From contig JAXDJR010000025.1 in NCBI GenBank assembly GCA_034667545.1, forward strand, positions 1-26,436: DNA of 26,436 bases, in the 5' to 3' direction. This document shows, one piece after another, positions 15,596 through 22,972 of this stretch; the first letter of the stretch is position 1; every line of letters begins with the position of its first letter. A program made the translations under genes and the position numbers. The stretch is from DATAPE01 sp034667545. GTDB lineage: Bacteria; Actinomycetota; CADDZG01; WHSQ01. A model generated the notes under the pieces. It did not search any database, had not been told where the DNA came from, and was given only the letters and a program-made list of their open reading frames with translations.

Positions 15596-16534
15596 GTGAA
15601 CCGCACGTCGATAGCCCGCGCCCTGAGTCTGGTCGTCGCTTGCCTGGTGATCGGCCAGATCTCGCTCGCGGCCCCCGCATCGGCCTTTACCTTCTCCCGC
15701 CCGCTGCAGCAAGGCGATCGGGGGCCGGATGTTCGGGCGCTCGAAGTGAGGGTCGCCGGCTGGTACCCGAGTCAGGGCCAGGCGTCCCTCACCGTCGATA
15801 GGCACTTCACGGCCGCGACCACAACGGCCGTCAAGGCATTCCAGTCCTTCTACGGTCTGGTATCAGACGGCGTCGCCGGCTCGGCTACCTACGCAGTCCT
15901 GGGCAACATGCTCGACGCAGACGGATCGACCGTGAATTTCTCCTGGGCCGATTTCAAGCAGAACGTCAACTCGAGCTGCTCCGCCAAGGCTAATAGCTAC
16001 GCCGGTACTTTCGCAGGAGGCATGAGCTCGCCTGCGAGAGTCAAGCGGTACGTCCGCCGGCTGATGTGGCGATTGGAGGCTCTGCGCGCCAAGAGCGGCG
16101 GTCATGCTATCGGGATCAGCTCCGGCTTTCGCAGCGTCGACTACAACTCGTGCATCGGTGGGGCGGGCGGCTCGCAGCACATGTATGGAACCGCCGCCGA
16201 TCAAAGAATGGCCCAAGTAACAAACCATGCCGAGCGACTCCTAGGCGAAGCCACAGATTTTTCAGGCATCGGTTGTTACTCGCAACTCACCCACAATCAC
16301 TTCGATATCCGGCTGGAGAACTCTGATCTGCCGTCCTCGCAGTTCTGGTGGTGGCCGAAGCAGAACGCGCAAGGCCAGGATCTCGACGACCAGAACCAGC
16401 CCTGCTACGGCGAGGGCGCGACTGTGTCGGCACGGTCAGAGGCAGGAGCCCGCTCGCCGGAAGTGTTGACCAAAGCGCAGGTAATGGCGTTCGGCGCCGC
16501 CGGAGAAACAGGGAATCTGGGCCGCGGCGACTAG
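15596..16534 (+). CDS. Secreted M15A-type peptidase with N-terminal peptidoglycan-binding domain
   Basis: 312 aa, GTG start. Signal peptide about 1-30, ending APASA. PG_binding_1 domain about 38-105: LQQGDRGPDVRALEVRV, then FTAATTTAVKAFQSFYGLVSDG. An M15A zinc peptidase domain follows (about 115-260), with SSGFRSVDYN (175-184), zinc ligands H195 and D202 in SQHMYGTAAD, and H235 in THNHFDIR. Enzymes of this type are D-Ala-D-Ala carboxypeptidases or related wall hydrolases, so the protein probably trims peptidoglycan outside the membrane. Cysteines at C128, C186, C227 and about C268 could form disulfides. The C-terminal 50 residues look disordered. The next gene starts 9 nt after the stop, so the two are one transcript. 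Confidence 0.9.
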   Translation: MNRTSIARALSLVVACLVIGQISLAAPASAFTFSRPLQQGDRGPDVRALEVRVAGWYPSQGQASLTVDRHFTAATTTAVKAFQSFYGLVSDGVAGSATYAVLGNMLDADGSTVNFSWADFKQNVNSSCSAKANSYAGTFAGGMSSPARVKRYVRRLMWRLEALRAKSGGHAIGISSGFRSVDYNSCIGGAGGSQHMYGTAADQRMAQVTNHAERLLGEATDFSGIGCYSQLTHNHFDIRLENSDLPSSQFWWWPKQNAQGQDLDDQNQPCYGEGATVSARSEAGARSPEVLTKAQVMAFGAAGETGNLGRGD

Positions 16535-16543
16535 CGTGAAAGA

Positions 16544-17707
16544 GTGCGTCGCTCCCTGATCGTTGTGCTCGTAGTGATCCTCTTGGCTGGAGCGGGCGCC
16601 GTTGTGGTGGTGCGGTTCTCCGGAAACCCAGCCCATAGCGGCCACCCCGGACCCCGAGTGCGTATCGCTCCCAATTCCCCGACGACAACCGCCACACCAA
16701 CCCCTTCGCTCACGCCGTCGCTCACGCCGTCCCCGTCAACCACGCCCTCTGGCGCGGTGGTGTTGACCTATCTCCGAGGCACGCGCATCGTGATCCGCTC
16801 CCTCGGGGCAGATGATGAGCACACGGTCGTAAACCTGCACACCGCTGATGTCAGCGCGTCGTCCACCTCTTCCTGGTTGGCCTACGTGGTCCCCAAGAAA
16901 GGCTCTTCCGCCGGCAACGGGGATTTCGTACGGCGACCAGAGCTGCATCTCTTGGACGCATCCTCTGGCACCGACGTGAAGGTAGGCCCTGGCTTCGATC
17001 CTCAGTGGAAGTCGGATGGCACCGAGGTCGCCTACCTGGCTCCTAGCCGCGCGCGAACTTGCGATGCTGAGACCTGCGGGGGCGCGGTACGCGTCATGAT
17101 TGCGGCCCCCGGTGTGACTCCCCGCCCCATCACAGGTTTCGCACATTTGCACCTACTCGCCTGGGCAGGGAGCCGTCTGCTCATCTCGAACGATGCCGAC
17201 CTCGAGCACACGACGTCGGCCGCCACCGATGGTTCCCCGCCGGTGGCCATCCCGGTTCCCCCGAGCGAGGTCTGGGATGTCAGCCCGGACGGACGGACCT
17301 TGTTGACGGTGGGCCAAGGGGGTGTGACTTTCACCCAGCTCGTCGAGGGGCGTCCGACCCGAAGCGTCAGGCACTTCGACATCGCGGCGGCAACCCTGGG
17401 CGATGGTTCGTGGAGCACCGATCCGAATCGGGCCGCCGCCGTAGTCAGGAAGCGCGATGGAAGCTCTCGGATGGCGCTCCTGTCGCCACGGCGGGGTGTG
17501 CTGCCCGTGCCCGGGACCGAGGGAGCCATGGGTAACGTCGTTTGGGATTCCGCCGCGGGCAGATTCGCGTTCGTGGCCGTAGATGCCCGCCATCGCAACC
17601 GCCTCGAAACCGTTCTGTGCCGGATGATCGGAGACATGCGGGCCTCCTGCAGGCCCTGGTTCTCATGGTCACTAGGTGTGGCTCTCTTGAGACTCAGCTC
17701 TCCCTGA
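16544..17707 (+). CDS. Membrane-anchored extracellular protein, WD40/TolB-like beta-propeller (putative)
   Basis: 387 aa, GTG start with GAAAGA just upstream, 9 nt after the M15 gene. An N-terminal signal anchor (residues 5-24) is followed by a Thr/Pro/Ser linker (about 45-70, with TPSL repeated) typical of a spacer through the cell wall. The rest has repeated beta-blade motifs such as DPQWKSDGTEVAYLAPS, WDVSPDGRTLLTVGQGG and WDSAAGRFAFVAV, which fit a TolB-like propeller. Cysteine pairs (TCDAETC near 167-173, CRMIGDMRASC near the end) suggest disulfides. The final 15 residues are hydrophobic. No enzymatic motif is visible. Co-transcription with a wall peptidase suggests an envelope role, perhaps as a partner or sensor. 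Confidence 0.75.
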   Translation: MRRSLIVVLVVILLAGAGAVVVVRFSGNPAHSGHPGPRVRIAPNSPTTTATPTPSLTPSLTPSPSTTPSGAVVLTYLRGTRIVIRSLGADDEHTVVNLHTADVSASSTSSWLAYVVPKKGSSAGNGDFVRRPELHLLDASSGTDVKVGPGFDPQWKSDGTEVAYLAPSRARTCDAETCGGAVRVMIAAPGVTPRPITGFAHLHLLAWAGSRLLISNDADLEHTTSAATDGSPPVAIPVPPSEVWDVSPDGRTLLTVGQGGVTFTQLVEGRPTRSVRHFDIAAATLGDGSWSTDPNRAAAVVRKRDGSSRMALLSPRRGVLPVPGTEGAMGNVVWDSAAGRFAFVAVDARHRNRLETVLCRMIGDMRASCRPWFSWSLGVALLRLSSP

Positions 17708-17937
17708 GAAACTCCTTGGGCTTACAGGGGAAGTGCCGTTCCTGAGAGCACGCGGTACGTCCGCTGAATGATGACGATTTATCTCTTGGGTGCAATCCTG
17801 GTGTTGCCGATAGGGAGCAGTGGAGTCCCTCCCGGAGAAATATGTGCTGGCTCCCGATTGTTGAAGCCGGGAGAGGGTAGAGCTTTCAGGTACCGCTGTA
17901 GAGACACCTGCAGCCCGCGAAGATTGACCGGCGGTTC

Positions 17938-17958
17938 CGCTGCAAACAACTTGCAGCG
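17938..17958 (+). promoter_or_regulatory. Perfect 8-bp inverted repeat in the whiB leader
   Basis: CGCTGCAA (17938-17945), ACAAC loop, TTGCAGCG (17951-17958). It ends 15 nt before the AAGGAGG ribosome-binding site of whiB at 17974-17980. No U-run follows, so it is unlikely to be a terminator. It could be an RNA hairpin affecting translation or a dimeric regulator's operator. A second hairpin, CTCCCG...CGGGAG, is present near 17854-17876. The 284 bp from 17708 hold no convincing gene. Confidence 0.45.
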
Positions 17959-17991
17959 ACCCCGATCCTTGCGAAGGAGGCGAGCGTTCCC

Positions 17992-18279
17992 TTGTTGGAC
18001 GCCCGAGAACTTGTTGAGCAACTTGATTGGCAAGAAGACGGACTGTGTCGTCAGTACAACGTGGAGATCTTTTTCGGTCCGGACCAGCCTGAAACTGAGA
18101 TCGAAAAAGACGCGCGCGAAGAGCACGCTAAAGCTATCTGCCGCCATTGCCCCGTGATGGCGCCGTGCCTCGAGTTCGCCATGGAGACGAACCAGAAGTA
18201 CGGCATCTGGGGCGGACTTACGGACCGAGAGCGCGCTTCCCTCAAGCGTCGACGCGCCCGCTCCCACCGCGCTTCTTAG
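17992..18279 (+). CDS. WhiB-family iron-sulfur transcription regulator
   Basis: 95 aa, TTG start at 17992 (TTG at 17995 also possible), with AAGGAGG 11 nt upstream. The four cluster cysteines are C18 (DGLCRQY), C50 and C53 (AICRHC) and C59 (APCLEF), spaced as in the family, followed by the GIWGG turn (GIWGGLTDRERASLKRR) and a basic C-terminus. WhiB proteins bind a 4Fe-4S cluster, respond to redox or NO, and bind DNA with the main sigma factor. The family is confined to Actinobacteria and their phages, so this fixes the phylum. No AT-hook of the WhiB7 type is visible. A structured leader precedes it. Confidence 0.93.
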   Translation: MLDARELVEQLDWQEDGLCRQYNVEIFFGPDQPETEIEKDAREEHAKAICRHCPVMAPCLEFAMETNQKYGIWGGLTDRERASLKRRRARSHRAS

Positions 18280-18320
18280 CCGAGACTTTTCGAAGCTCGT
18301 GCCGCTCTCGTCCGAGCGAA

Positions 18321-18375
18321 GATGAGTGCCTTTCTGATCGCGGGAAAGACGAGTGCCTTTTCTGATCGCGGGATA
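18321..18375. repeat. 27/28-bp tandem repeat downstream of whiB
   Basis: Two near-identical copies in direct tandem: GATGAGTGCC...GCGGGAAA (18321-18347) and GACGAGTGCC...GCGGGATA (18348-18375). They differ by one inserted T and two substitutions. The array starts 41 nt after the whiB stop, in non-coding DNA before a convergent small ORF. Each copy contains CTGATCGCGGGA. Function unknown. Confidence 0.85.
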
Positions 18376-18444
18376 GTGATTCCCACCGACTCGAGAGGTG
18401 CCTAACCCTGTACTCAGTGACTTCTGTTGTGCGGATCGGCCCTT

Positions 18445-18711
18445 CTAAACGCTGGCGGCCTCATTGCGACCATCGTTGAGCCATGCCGGACTGTTCTGGT
18501 TGCACCACCCGTGAGCAAATGCCCATATGGTTGCCGGCACCGCGCTGGGATGCTCCGGACCCACCTGGCTTCCTGATCGGTCGAAGAAACGGATCCTCTG
18601 GCCCCGGCGGTACATCCACAGTTGCCCGCCCACCTCATTGGTATAGGTGGGGGTTTCTGCGCCGTCCCCATACAAACCATAAACAGCGCCAAATGTTGGT
18701 TGTTTTCTCAC
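18445..18711 (-). CDS. Small hypothetical protein, 88 aa
   Basis: GTG start at 18711 preceded by AGAAGGGA at good spacing; without this site a longer frame from 18801 would be chosen. The product is rich in Gly and aromatic residues, with apparent beta-strands (GQLWMYRRGQRIRFFDRSG, about 29-47) and a C-terminal segment TIWAFAHGWCNQN (61-73). It has one Cys and no signal peptide or membrane helix. I do not recognise the family. It lies 180 bp downstream of the MTHFR-like gene on the same strand, convergent with whiB. The ribosome-binding site and protein-like composition favour a real gene. Confidence 0.55.
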   Translation of the reverse strand: MRKQPTFGAVYGLYGDGAETPTYTNEVGGQLWMYRRGQRIRFFDRSGSQVGPEHPSAVPATIWAFAHGWCNQNSPAWLNDGRNEAASV

Positions 18712-18891
18712 GGTCGTCCCTTCTGTAGTCAGGCTGCTCAGAAGCGCAACCGCAGGTGTTAGTGAAGCGTTTCGTCGGCGCTGTTGACATACGCAGTTCA
18801 AGAAGCAGCTCTAGTGGAGTCGCTGATCACCGGATCCGCCAGCGCATCTGGTCGCAAAGATGGGCTTCCCGGCGAGCGAAAGGCGCGCCCT

Positions 18892-19758
18892 TCACTCGAG
18901 CGGTCGTGGCGCTCTGTTATCCGTGTGGGCCTGCGTGACAGGCAGGCGTGGAGCGATCTCTCGATAGCGGCCCACTGGGACGAGATGGACTCCGTCAAAG
19001 GCGCCCGAGCTCTCGATGGTGGCGATCTGCTCGCAAGCAAGATCGATCCCGAATGACGGGTCGTCAAGCTTGTCGATGATTCTGGACGGGATGCGGATGT
19101 CGGGCAGGGTTGCATTGATGCGTTGGGCCATTCTGCTGCTTCCCAGAACGAGCACTGCAGCGTAGATCCGGCCCCCGTAGTCGAGGCTCTCTCGCCATGC
19201 CAGTAGGCGATCGACGGCATAGGTCACCTGGACGAAGATGAAATCCGCCCCCCTGCGCCAGGCCAACGGTCTGCCCGGCCGCACCACAGTGCCTGTGCGG
19301 AAATCGGCGTAGCCCTGGAACAGGGGTCCGTCTGCGTACGACCCAACCTCCTCGAGCATGCCCCGGACGGTGAGATCTTCTGTTCGTCGCCCTTCTTGCG
19401 GAGGGTCGCCGTAGACGAATAGAAAGTGGTCAACGCCGTAGGACGCGGCGGTGAGCAAATCGCGACGGAAACCAAGCAGATTGCGATCGCGGGCGTTGAG
19501 ACAGGCGATCCCGAGGCCGCCCATGTAAGCGACTTCATGAGCAACGGCGACGCTGGAGACCGTGGCCCGGCCCAGGTGGTTGTCGGGGATGAGGAAAGCG
19601 TCGGCGTGATCTCGCAGCACGGCGATCTGGTCGCGGACGTGTTCGATGTCGGGGCGCCGGGACGGCTCGATCTCGATGAGGGTGGTGAACCGATCGAGCT
19701 CGAGGAACGAACGCGGGGGGACTGGAGGCGGCGGGACCCCGTGACTTTGGTCAGACAT
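18892..19758 (-). CDS. Methylenetetrahydrofolate reductase-like (MetF-superfamily) protein
   Basis: 288 aa TIM-barrel protein. Similarity to MetF: the N-terminal strand LIEIEPSRRPD (27-37), where E29 aligns with the catalytic Glu of MetF (FEFFPP), and CLNARDRNLLGFRRDLLTA (86-104) plus FLFVYGDPPQEG (112-123), which correspond to the cRDrN...dLL and ltGD segments that hold FAD and folate. The downstream QGYADFRTGTVV and FVQVTYAVDRLLAW follow MetF order. It is probably a flavin- or folate-linked reductase, but sequence divergence makes CH2-THF reduction uncertain. No Shine-Dalgarno precedes the ATG and TATACA lies about 10 nt upstream, suggesting a leaderless transcript. It is separated from the next minus-strand gene upstream by a strong terminator. 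Confidence 0.8.
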   Translation of the reverse strand: MSDQSHGVPPPPVPPRSFLELDRFTTLIEIEPSRRPDIEHVRDQIAVLRDHADAFLIPDNHLGRATVSSVAVAHEVAYMGGLGIACLNARDRNLLGFRRDLLTAASYGVDHFLFVYGDPPQEGRRTEDLTVRGMLEEVGSYADGPLFQGYADFRTGTVVRPGRPLAWRRGADFIFVQVTYAVDRLLAWRESLDYGGRIYAAVLVLGSSRMAQRINATLPDIRIPSRIIDKLDDPSFGIDLACEQIATIESSGAFDGVHLVPVGRYREIAPRLPVTQAHTDNRAPRPLE

Positions 19759-19807
19759 CGCGACTTCTGTATAACAAAGCGTCCGCCGACGACCGGTGTC
19801 CGCGCGT

Positions 19808-19839
19808 AAAAGGCCCCCGCTTCGAGCGAGGGGCCTTTT
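19808..19839. terminator. Strong bidirectional intrinsic terminator
   Basis: AAAAGGCCCC (19808-19817) pairs perfectly with GGGGCCTTTT (19830-19839). The intervening CGCTTCGAGCG can extend the stem through CGC/GCG. A- and T-tracts at both ends allow action on either strand. It follows the minus-strand gene ending at 19863 and insulates the MTHFR-like gene. Confidence 0.9.
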
Positions 19840-19862
19840 GGTGCCGGAGTGTTAGCCGGGGA

Positions 19863-20231
19863 TCAGACGCTCGTCGAAGATGGAGAGTTCGAAAGGTTTC
19901 CGTCGGTGGACGCTGAAGGGCTTGGCGTCGATGAGCTTGCCTGGGTCCCGGTAGAGATGGTGGATGGACTGGTCCACCTGTCGCTCTCGTCCGAAGAGCT
20001 CGATGCGTCCATGACTTTGTCCACTAGAGGTTGGAGCTTGCCGCTGACGAACGCGTAGAACAGACCGCCGCCTCCGGCTGCCCACATGCCCAGCTTCGCC
20101 AGCCGCCCGATCAAGGACGGCTTCTTGGGGCGCCGGCTCTCTTGAAACATGTCGATGCCCTTCTTGACGGCAAAAGCGATCGCCACTCTTTTGATGATCG
20201 GAACCACGCGACTGCGTCTTTGTGCCTGCAT
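19863..20231 (-). CDS. Small basic membrane protein with Ser-rich tail
   Basis: 122 aa from ATG 20231, chosen because AGGAGG lies 7 nt upstream. The N-terminus is basic (MQAQRRSRVVPIIKRVAIAF), a second basic segment reads QESRRPKKPS, and a single membrane helix is at about 51-70 (LGMWAAGGGGLFYAFVSGKL). The last 45 residues are Ser/Thr/Pro-rich and probably disordered or extracellular. No family is recognised. It is the last gene of a minus-strand group with the HPF-like and glycosyltransferase genes and is closed by the strong terminator. Confidence 0.7.
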   Translation of the reverse strand: MQAQRRSRVVPIIKRVAIAFAVKKGIDMFQESRRPKKPSLIGRLAKLGMWAAGGGGLFYAFVSGKLQPLVDKVMDASSSSDESDRWTSPSTISTGTQASSSTPSPSASTDGNLSNSPSSTSV

Positions 20232-20338
20232 CGAGAGACCTCCTAAGGTCGGTCGTATCGCTCTATGGACGTGGTGTGACGGTATACCCCGGTCGACAGG
20301 AGCCAATCCCGGGCCATGCCCTTGGGATCGCCGCGCTG

Positions 20339-20650
20339 CTACGTGCCCTTGGCGAACGAGCTGTGCCCCCGGCGGGAGCGGTCATTGATCTGCCTCAGCA
20401 GATCTTCCCGGGCAGCCCTCACGGCCTGTCCAACATCGGTGTGATCTTCGACCGCGCTGAGGTGGGTGCGGCCGTAGTCAAGCTCGATCACGACGTGGTA
20501 GCCAACCCGGCCCTCACCATCCTTGACCCGCACTTCGGCCCGGATGTCACGGTTCGGGAGGCGTCGCTGGATCTTTTGCAGGTCCTCTTCGATCTGTGCG
20601 CGATCCTCGTCGCTCAGATCGGTGCCGGGGGATGCGATCTGCACGAGCAT
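20339..20650 (-). CDS. Short HPF/RaiA-like ribosome-associated protein
   Basis: 103 aa from ATG 20650, with GGAGG five nt upstream; a GTG two codons earlier overlaps the Shine-Dalgarno and is rejected. The pattern fits the beta-alpha-beta-beta-beta-alpha HPF fold: MLVQIASPGTDLSDEDRAQI, a long helix, AEVRVKDGEG, YHVVIELDYG and a C-terminal helix VGQAVRAAREDLLRQINDRS, corresponding to the family's D...AID...l..Qi segment. HPF proteins sit on the 30S decoding site and idle ribosomes in stress. It lacks the second domain of the long HPF typical of Actinobacteria and is more acidic than classical HPF, so binding may differ. It follows the glycosyltransferase gene by 36 bp. Confidence 0.7.
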   Translation of the reverse strand: MLVQIASPGTDLSDEDRAQIEEDLQKIQRRLPNRDIRAEVRVKDGEGRVGYHVVIELDYGRTHLSAVEDHTDVGQAVRAAREDLLRQINDRSRRGHSSFAKGT

Positions 20651-20686
20651 TGCCACCTCCGCTCAAGGCCGGCGTTGTAGTCGATG

Positions 20687-21814
20687 CTAGCTCCGTTCCA
20701 ACCAATGGAGCAATGGTGGAGGTAGCGGCGCCCCCGAGAACTCGCGACAGACATGCGCGTGGCCCCAAACGCCCATCCTGTTGGCATCGACCGGATGCTC
20801 TAGAAGCCATTTGACCTTGGCCTCGAGCTGATCACTTTCATGAGCGTCGATGACGAATCCAGTTTCGCCATCTATCACCGCTTCAGGAGTGCCGCCCGAA
20901 CGACCGGTTACTGCGGGGGTAGCGGCGGCCCCTGCTTCGAGCAGAACAACCCCCAGACCTTCCACTTCGAGCCCTAACCACCGGTCGGCGACTGCCAGTA
21001 CGAACACGTCCGCGGTCGCGAACAACGCAGGAGCGTGCTCGTCGGGCACTCGACCGGCGAAAATCACACCCTCGTCGAGGGCGGCCGATCCGCGGAGCTT
21101 CTTCTCTTCGGGACCCGTACCGGCGATCACGAGAATCGCCTCTGGGATACTCCGGCGCACCTCTCGCATCGCGGCGATCAAACGATCGGTTCCCTTTCTG
21201 GGAACGAGCCGTCCGAAGGACAACACCACGGGGGCTCCGTCGGGGATGACCAGGTGGCGGCGAACCGCCGACGTGGAGACGCCGGGATGGAACAGATCGA
21301 GATCAACGCGAGGCCTCAGCGCTGCTATCGGAGGATGCGACATGTGCTTGCGATCGAGTAAGCGGCGTAACTTCGCTGCAGTGTGGTGACTGACCGGCAG
21401 TATCAGATCTGCGTCACTGAGGGCGGAGGCGATCCTGCCGCTCGTTCCCGGTATCGCTCCAGGCGCGATCAGCTCGGCGCCATGAACCATCACTGCATAT
21501 CGGAGACCGCGGGCGGTTAGCTGAGGGCCCAGCAGCAGCAGAGGCCATGGAGTTCCAAAGAGGACCTTGTGGGTGCCCTGCCGGTCGCAGGCCAGTGTGA
21601 TGGCGTCGGCCACTTTTCGCGACGGCCATGCCATGTGACCCTCGTAGCCGATCGACTCGTACGGCAGGTTCGCGGGGATCGGCTCACCGTCCCGGTGTGA
21701 CGGCGCCAGGACCGCGATTCTCGGGGCAAGCTCGGCGCACAGTTGTGCAAGGTGACTCTCTATCCCACCTTTTCCTGGAAGGAAGGATGGGGTCACCAGG
21801 AGGGCATCAGCCAT
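20687..21814 (-). CDS. GT4-family glycosyltransferase (PimB-like alpha-mannosyltransferase)
   Basis: 375 aa GT-B enzyme. The N-terminal half has LVTPSFLPGKGGIESHLAQL (6-25), the acceptor-side GGIE loop, and VMVHGAEL (108-115). The C-terminal half has SFGRLVPRKGTDRLIAA (199-215), the nucleotide-sugar site, and the E-x7-E motif E285/E293 in EVEGLGVVLLEAGAAATP. The EGLGVVLLEA and SGGTPEAVIDGETG wording matches PimB' proteins, which add the second mannose to phosphatidylinositol mannosides using GDP-mannose on the cytoplasmic face. The assignment to PIM synthesis is inference, since no other pim gene is in view. Its start is 65 bp from the divergent LOG-family gene. Confidence 0.88.
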   Translation of the reverse strand: MADALLVTPSFLPGKGGIESHLAQLCAELAPRIAVLAPSHRDGEPIPANLPYESIGYEGHMAWPSRKVADAITLACDRQGTHKVLFGTPWPLLLLGPQLTARGLRYAVMVHGAELIAPGAIPGTSGRIASALSDADLILPVSHHTAAKLRRLLDRKHMSHPPIAALRPRVDLDLFHPGVSTSAVRRHLVIPDGAPVVLSFGRLVPRKGTDRLIAAMREVRRSIPEAILVIAGTGPEEKKLRGSAALDEGVIFAGRVPDEHAPALFATADVFVLAVADRWLGLEVEGLGVVLLEAGAAATPAVTGRSGGTPEAVIDGETGFVIDAHESDQLEAKVKWLLEHPVDANRMGVWGHAHVCREFSGAPLPPPLLHWLERS

Positions 21815-21879
21815 CTTCTGATTATCGGTGGTCTTACTTCACTCCGGGAAACGTCGTGTGCAGGTGGCAACATGGACCG

Positions 21880-22944
21880 ATGCCCTCTACGCGTCTATCT
21901 CCGGAACTAGAAGAGTTTTTGGATGATTACACGCGCGATCTTGCCGATCCAGATGCTCAACTCGCTCGAGAGATCATTGCCACGTCAGTCAAGCTGGCTC
22001 GAGAGCAGGTAAGCAGGCTCGACCGCAAGATCGTGAATGCATCGCTCAAGGAGATGCGTTATGCGTTCCGCGTCTTTGCGCCTTATAAGGGGATCCGAAA
22101 GGTAAGCATCTTCGGTTCCGCCCGCACTGCCAAAGGGGATCCCGCCTACACCGCGGCGCGGGATTTCTCACGCGAGATCGCGAACAGAGGCTGGATGGTG
22201 ATCACGGGGGCCGGACCGGGAATCATGGAAGCAGGGCACGAGGGGGCAGGAGGGAAGCTCTCTTTCGGGGCGAACATCAGACTCCCCTTCGAGGCCAAGC
22301 CCAATCCCGTGATAGCGAACGACTCCAAGTTGATCAACTTCAAGTACTTCTTTACCCGCAAGCTCACCTTCATCAAAGAAGCCGACGCCTTCGTGCTGCT
22401 TCCGGGCGGTTTCGGCACCATGGATGAGGCGTTCGAGTTGTTGACCCTGGTTCAAACCGGCAAGACCGATCTCAAGCCGATCGTCATGCTCGATGCCCCG
22501 GGAGGGACCTACTGGGCGAACTGGGACAGGTACATCAGGGAGGAGTTGCTCGCGCCGGGATACGTCAGCCCGGACGATCTCGTTCTGTACAGGCAAACTG
22601 ACGACATCGATACGGTGGTGGCAGAGATCGAGGACTTCTTTCGCGTCTACCACTCGCAGCGCGTCGTAGGTGACCGCGTCTTCCTTCGCCTGAACGCGAT
22701 GCCCGCTGCAGATGTTTTGGACGACCTGTCGAAGGAGTTTGCGGACGTGCTGGCCGGGCCGATCACGAAGGTTTCGGCGTCGCGCTCCGAGATACGGGAC
22801 AACGACGTGCCCCATCTCCCGCGGATCGCTCTCAAGTTCGACCGGCAGCACGTCGGACGCCTGCGGCAGCTGATCGACCGCCTCAACAAGATGGTGCCCA
22901 CCGACTCCACCCCGAGCGATAAAGGGGAGCCCGAGGAGCTCTGA
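21880..22944 (+). CDS. LOG-family (TIGR00730-like) nucleotide 5'-monophosphate nucleosidase
   Basis: 354 aa from ATG 21880. The Rossmann core (about 73-260) has IFGSARTAKGDPAY (77-90), ITGAGPGIMEAGHEGA (108-123) and the signature LPGGFGTMDE (174-183), which binds and cleaves the N-glycosidic bond of nucleoside monophosphates. These proteins were often mislabelled lysine decarboxylases. Besides the core it has an N-terminal helical region of about 70 residues and a C-terminal extension of about 90, so it is longer than plant-like LOG proteins and closer to the large PpnN class, which salvages nucleotides. An exact substrate (AMP, GMP or cytokinin nucleotide) cannot be read. Its stop converges with the response-regulator gene. 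Confidence 0.88.
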   Translation: MPSTRLSPELEEFLDDYTRDLADPDAQLAREIIATSVKLAREQVSRLDRKIVNASLKEMRYAFRVFAPYKGIRKVSIFGSARTAKGDPAYTAARDFSREIANRGWMVITGAGPGIMEAGHEGAGGKLSFGANIRLPFEAKPNPVIANDSKLINFKYFFTRKLTFIKEADAFVLLPGGFGTMDEAFELLTLVQTGKTDLKPIVMLDAPGGTYWANWDRYIREELLAPGYVSPDDLVLYRQTDDIDTVVAEIEDFFRVYHSQRVVGDRVFLRLNAMPAADVLDDLSKEFADVLAGPITKVSASRSEIRDNDVPHLPRIALKFDRQHVGRLRQLIDRLNKMVPTDSTPSDKGEPEEL

Positions 22945-22947
22945 CAT

Positions 22948-22968
22948 ACCCGGTTGGCGTTGCCGGGT
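22948..22968. terminator. Short hairpin between convergent LOG and response-regulator genes
   Basis: ACCCGG (22948-22953), a 9-nt loop, CCGGGT (22963-22968), filling the 28-bp gap between the two stop codons. No strong T-tract is visible on either strand, so its efficiency is uncertain, but the position favours shared termination. Confidence 0.5.
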
Positions 22969-22972
22969 TGGG

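Noticed and set aside
17768..18157. Plus-strand ORF between the propeller gene and whiB
   Set aside because: It overlaps whiB in another frame, has no ribosome-binding site, and its composition looks like read-through of GC-rich leader DNA.
18784..19056. Plus-strand ORF starting near a TTGACA at 18784
   Set aside because: It overlaps the conserved C-terminal part of the MTHFR-like gene on the other strand, lacks a -10 element, and its protein resembles no family.
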